From: UBA4738 sp002413305
GTDB lineage: Bacteria; Actinomycetota; UBA4738
NCBI GenBank assembly: GCA_036847185.1
Contig: DAIUAM010000088.1
Location: 1 to 8,400, forward strand
DNA: 8,400 bases
Reading direction: 5' to 3'
Under the pieces are notes generated by a model, which did no database searches, had not been told where the DNA came from, and saw only the letters and a list, made by a program, of their open reading frames with translations. Every line of letters begins with the position of its first letter. Within the stretch, counting starts at the first letter, position 1. Positions 5,748 through 8,400 of this stretch are shown one piece after another. The position numbers and the translations under genes were made by a program.

Positions 5748-6004
5748 TCATGATCTCGACGCAGGCGCCTCGACGAGCTGTTGAAGGGCCGGCCGAAGCG
5801 GCGGCCAATCCAGGAGCGGATCACACCGCGCTCGATCCAATGCACGCTCAGAACGGATATCGTCCCAGGACAACTAGCCAGGTGAAACTAGGCGTGGCAG
5901 GGAGTCAGACCACACTCGGAACCATCCCAAATAGCTATGGAAAGGCGCCAGAGGGCGGGATAGGGTGCGCGCGTACCAGCCACGAGCCAGAAGGGAGAGC
6001 GGTC
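5748..6004. promoter_or_regulatory. Divergent intergenic region upstream of the SGNH hydrolase
   Basis: This stretch separates the minus-strand kinase remnant from the plus-strand hydrolase. It is less GC-rich around 5860-5960 than the genes beside it, and the hydrolase ribosome binding site AAGGGAG is at 5991-5997. The promoter of 6005-7615 should lie here, but I cannot pick a convincing -35/-10 pair. The open frame beginning at 5750 continues into the hydrolase, but its translation is not protein-like. Confidence 0.4.
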
Positions 6005-7615
6005 ATGCCTGATCTGATCCCTCAGGAACTTCGCGACCCCCAGACGCCAGAGGAGGTGATCATCACCTCGGAGGCGCGGGCGCCGGTGACGGATCCGACT
6101 CTCGGAGTGGAGGTCGCCCGTCCAAGCGAAGGGTCCCCCCGACACCGGCTCGTCACCATCGGCGACTCCCTCAGCCACGGCTTTCAGAGCGGTGCGATCT
6201 TCAACACCGACCTGTCCTATCCGGCGCTCATCGCCTATGAGCTCGGGTGGCTAAGGGAGTTCCGTCGTCCTCACTACTGGGGCTACGGCGGGCTGCCGCT
6301 CAACCTGGAGTACCTCATCCGTGACCTCGAGGACCGTTTCGGCGAGCGGATCAACTGGTACGAGACGCCGCTCGCGCTGTTCCACGCCCGTCACTGGATG
6401 GCGCAGGCGGAGCACTATTGGGAGCATGGCCCCGGCTCGCGGGTGCCCGGCGGCGGCGCGATCAACCACAACCTCGCCGTGTTCGGCTGGGATCTGCGCG
6501 ACATCCTGGAGCGCACCTTCGATTACTGCCACGACGAGATGACCGCGCCCAAGAGCCAGCTCGTTCCGAACATCGAGAATGGGAACAACCTGGCGGCCCT
6601 TCGCGTGCTGCCATCGGGTGACGCCCACCTGCGCTCGCTGACGCCCCTGGGTGCGGCAGCCGAGCTCGGTGCCGAAGGGACCCGCGAGAGTCCGGGCAAC
6701 GGAGACGGCATCGAGACCCTCATCGTGTTCGTCGGCGCGAACAACGCACTGTCGAGCGTGACGCACCTCAAGGTCCGGTGGAGCGGTGAGGGCTACGACG
6801 ACCTGAAGAAGAAAGACCGGTACAACGTGTGGCGGCCCACGCATTTCATCAAGGAGTTCGACCTATTGGCCGCGCAGGTGGAAGCCATCCGGGCTCGCCA
6901 CGTCATCTGGGCCACGGTGCCGCACGTGACCGTAATCCCCCTAGCGCACGGCGTCGGTGCTGACAAGCAACACCCCAGCTCGCGCTACTTCCGCGCCTAC
7001 ACGTGGCCGTGGGTGGACGAGCCTTCGTTCGACCCCGAGAGTGATCCCCACCTCACGCATCAGCAGGCCCGGGCCATCGACAGCGCCATCGACATGTACA
7101 ACAAGCACATCGTCGAGCGGGTTCGACAGGGGCGCAGCGACGGCCACGACTGGTACCTGCTCGACGTGGCGGGGATGCTGGACCGCTTAGCCTTCCGTCG
7201 CTACGTCGCCGACCCGAGTGCACAGCCCTCGTGGTGGAGCCCCTACCCCCTCCCTCCGGAGGTCGAGGCCCTCTCCATCGATTCTCGATTCTTCAGCTCC
7301 GACTCGTCCGGCCGCCACGCCGGCGGACTGTTCGCTTTGGACGGGGTTCATCCGACCACCGTCGGCTACGGACTCGTCGCCCAGGAGTTTATGAACGTGA
7401 TGCACGCGGCAGGCGTGAGCTTTCCGAGGGCCGAGGGCACCGGCCCGGGTGGTGATGAAGCTCCCAGGATCGGCTGGGACCGGGTCATCCGGCGCGACAC
7501 CCTCATCATGTCTCCACCGAAGTCGCTCGCGCCCGACCTTCGGACCGTCGGGTGGCTCGACGAGGTCATCGAGGTCTTTCAGCACCTGTTCCGGCGGGGA
7601 GCCTTTGTCGAGTAG
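6005..7615 (+). CDS. Large SGNH/GDSL-family hydrolase
   Basis: The 536-residue protein carries the SGNH blocks in order. Block I is LVTIGDSLSHGF (49-60) with nucleophile Ser55; block II is probably NLAVFGW (156-162) with Gly161; block III is VFVGANNALS (241-250) with Asn246/247; block V is LDGVHPTTVGYGL (445-457) with Asp446 and His449. These enzymes are serine esterases, lipases or acyl/acetyl-ester hydrolases. No signal peptide or membrane segment is seen, so it is likely cytoplasmic. It is more than twice the usual length of about 200 residues: a long insertion lies between blocks I and III, another of about 195 residues between III and V, and a C-terminal tail of about 85 residues follows. 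ATG 6005 is chosen because AAGGGAG (5991-5997) precedes it at ideal spacing, and conserved-looking sequence begins only afterwards, although the frame is open from 5750. It appears monocistronic. The substrate is unknown. Confidence 0.85.
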   Translation: MPDLIPQELRDPQTPEEVIITSEARAPVTDPTLGVEVARPSEGSPRHRLVTIGDSLSHGFQSGAIFNTDLSYPALIAYELGWLREFRRPHYWGYGGLPLNLEYLIRDLEDRFGERINWYETPLALFHARHWMAQAEHYWEHGPGSRVPGGGAINHNLAVFGWDLRDILERTFDYCHDEMTAPKSQLVPNIENGNNLAALRVLPSGDAHLRSLTPLGAAAELGAEGTRESPGNGDGIETLIVFVGANNALSSVTHLKVRWSGEGYDDLKKKDRYNVWRPTHFIKEFDLLAAQVEAIRARHVIWATVPHVTVIPLAHGVGADKQHPSSRYFRAYTWPWVDEPSFDPESDPHLTHQQARAIDSAIDMYNKHIVERVRQGRSDGHDWYLLDVAGMLDRLAFRRYVADPSAQPSWWSPYPLPPEVEALSIDSRFFSSDSSGRHAGGLFALDGVHPTTVGYGLVAQEFMNVMHAAGVSFPRAEGTGPGGDEAPRIGWDRVIRRDTLIMSPPKSLAPDLRTVGWLDEVIEVFQHLFRRGAFVE

Positions 7616-7679
7616 CCGGCGGCAGTGACCCGTTCAAACGACGAAATGCTCGCAGGGCGAGAGGAGGGACCCCGGGTCG

Positions 7680-7899
7680 GTGCGGTCTGCGATGGTCCCC
7701 GAGCCGGAATCGCCGTGGACGTTCCCCGTGGAGCTGTTCGCCGCCCGGGCGGACGCCGCCGCACGACGATTCAAGCCTACCCCCGTCGAACCTCCGCGCC
7801 CTCGAAGCCCTGACCGAGCACGGTACCGTTCTCGACGTGGGGTGCGGGGCGGGCGCGGCCAGCCTGCCGCTTGTGGTCAGGGCCGGCCGTCTGGTCGGT
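7680..7899 (+). pseudogene. Class I SAM-dependent methyltransferase, truncated and frameshifted
   Basis: A GTG at 7680 has a good ribosome binding site (GGAGGGA, 7663-7669). The frame reads PEPESPWTFPVELFAARADA and AARRF, like the N-terminus of small methyltransferases. Near 7770 the coding text moves to another frame and continues as SSLPPSNLRALEAL, then TVLDVGCGAGAASLPL (motif I, the SAM-binding loop) and RLVG. The family match stops at 7899, where the next residues should be VD and the rest of the Rossmann domain; instead the sequence runs into an oppositely oriented Fn3-like fragment. The gene has therefore lost most of its catalytic domain as well as its frame. Substrate unknown. Confidence 0.65.
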
Positions 7900-8053
7900 A
7901 GGTGCCGGGTCCCACATCGGGAGTGAAGATGGCGCTCCTGGCTCTCCCTGACCTGATCCAGGGCGCGTACCTCGTCGAGCCCGGGCGCCTGATCCTCACC
8001 TGGAACAGGTAGCCGGTCGGCGGCGGTGACGACGCCCACGTGAGCGGGAGTCG
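7895..8053 (-). pseudogene. Fn3/Ig-like beta-sandwich fragment of a secreted protein
   Basis: On the minus strand the frame reads LPLTWASSPPPTGYLFQVRI, RRPGSTRYAPWI and SAIFTPDVGPGTYR. This resembles the Fn3-like domains in secreted actinobacterial proteins (pattern LTWAS..PP.GY.F.V...RPG...W......FTPD.GPGTY). It has no start codon of its own and no upstream family sequence, and it is cut off after GTYR, where the methyltransferase fragment begins on the other strand. It is a stranded domain piece; the call rests on pattern alone. Confidence 0.5.
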
Positions 8054-8400
8054 TTCCAGTGGATCGCCCGCCTGGAAGCACGCCCACGGTGGTGTCAGAC
8101 GACGGGACTGGGTATTCAGAGACCTCCCGTGCCCACATCGCATGACCTTTCTGAAGGAGCTCGTTCGGAAGCTTGTGGAAGCTTATACCCCCTCTGACCT
8201 GCGAATCCTTTCCGGGTCGCAGAAGGTCGATTTCGTTCGGAAGCTTGTTCATGGCTCGGCTGGGGTCCTTCCCGGCCCTCCCGCGATGTCCCGTCATGGC
8301 TGAAGGTTGGGGGCATGTCGCTCAGCAAGGCTGCAGAACAGCGCGCCCCTCCATGATCACAACCGTGTAGCGTTGAGTTCCCCTGATTCTGGAAACCGCG
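8054..8400. other. Right-edge region without a convincing gene
   Basis: The 347 bases contain a 16-bp direct repeat (8161-8176 and 8233-8248) and an open plus-strand frame from ATG 8142 to TGA 8303 (53 residues, starting MTFLKELVRKLVEAY). The repeat makes VRKLV appear twice in that frame. It has no ribosome binding site and I do not recognise it. From 8304 to the end I see only very short frames. Confidence 0.4.
8161..8248. repeat. 16-bp direct repeat, 72-base period, HindIII-like core
   Basis: TCGTTCGGAAGCTTGT occurs exactly at 8161-8176 and again at 8233-8248. The first copy is followed at once by a partial third unit, GGAAGCTT (8177-8184), so GGAAGCTT appears three times. The function is unknown; operator, recombination scar or small-protein coding repeat are all possible. 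Confidence 0.7.

Noticed and set aside
5162..5845. N-terminal extension of the DoxX frame
   Set aside because: The frame is open to 5845, but the strong ribosome binding site and the family start point to 5161. The extension lies over the kinase remnant in the wrong frame.
5750..6004. Longer start for the SGNH hydrolase at 5750
   Set aside because: The 85 extra residues are low quality with no family match, and a clear AAGGGAG site precedes ATG 6005.
7929..8012. A 27-residue plus-strand frame with GGGAG before its ATG
   Set aside because: It is antisense to the Fn3-like fragment, which explains the region better.

Overview
The window is GC-rich, has the codon bias of a high-GC bacterium, and carries families common in environmental Actinomycetota: beta-helix and Fn3-type secreted proteins, a GAF/HATPase kinase, DoxX and VOC proteins. 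An actinobacterial origin is the best guess, but no marker gene is present to prove it. I see no tRNA, rRNA or CRISPR array.

Layout. Positions 1-683 (+) hold the end of a secreted beta-helix repeat protein and, four bases later, a small PASTA lipoprotein. A convergent gap with a 10-bp-stem hairpin follows. Positions 908-1972 (-) hold a two-gene unit: a HEPN-like protein with a degenerate active-site motif, then an unrecognised 198-residue protein. Positions 2143-2555 (-) are the 3' end of an IS21-type istA with a one-base frameshift. Positions 2659-3468 (+) encode an apparently intact family 25 glycosyltransferase, with a short-repeat cluster behind it. Positions 3577-3836 (-) are a second, broken beta-helix tail, and 3860-4201 (-) a VOC-fold protein. 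The 4202-4729 gap contains two 24-bp-spaced repeats resembling IS21-type ends. Positions 4730-5161 (-) encode a DoxX membrane protein. Positions 5284-5747 (-) are a sensor kinase that has lost its phosphoacceptor region. Divergent from it, 6005-7615 (+) encodes a large SGNH/GDSL hydrolase. Positions 7680-7899 (+) hold a methyltransferase fragment fused tail-to-tail to an Fn3-like fragment (7895-8053, -). The remainder is non-coding as far as I can see, apart from a 16-bp direct repeat.

The dominant theme is decay and rearrangement. At least five gene remnants lie among seven apparently intact genes, with mobile-element scars around the glycosyltransferase. I do not see one coherent new multi-gene system. 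The best candidates for new biology are the HEPN-like/unknown gene pair, the cysteine-tailed PASTA lipoprotein and the long SGNH hydrolase. Several lesions are frameshifts, so sequencing error should be excluded before the remnants are read as biology.
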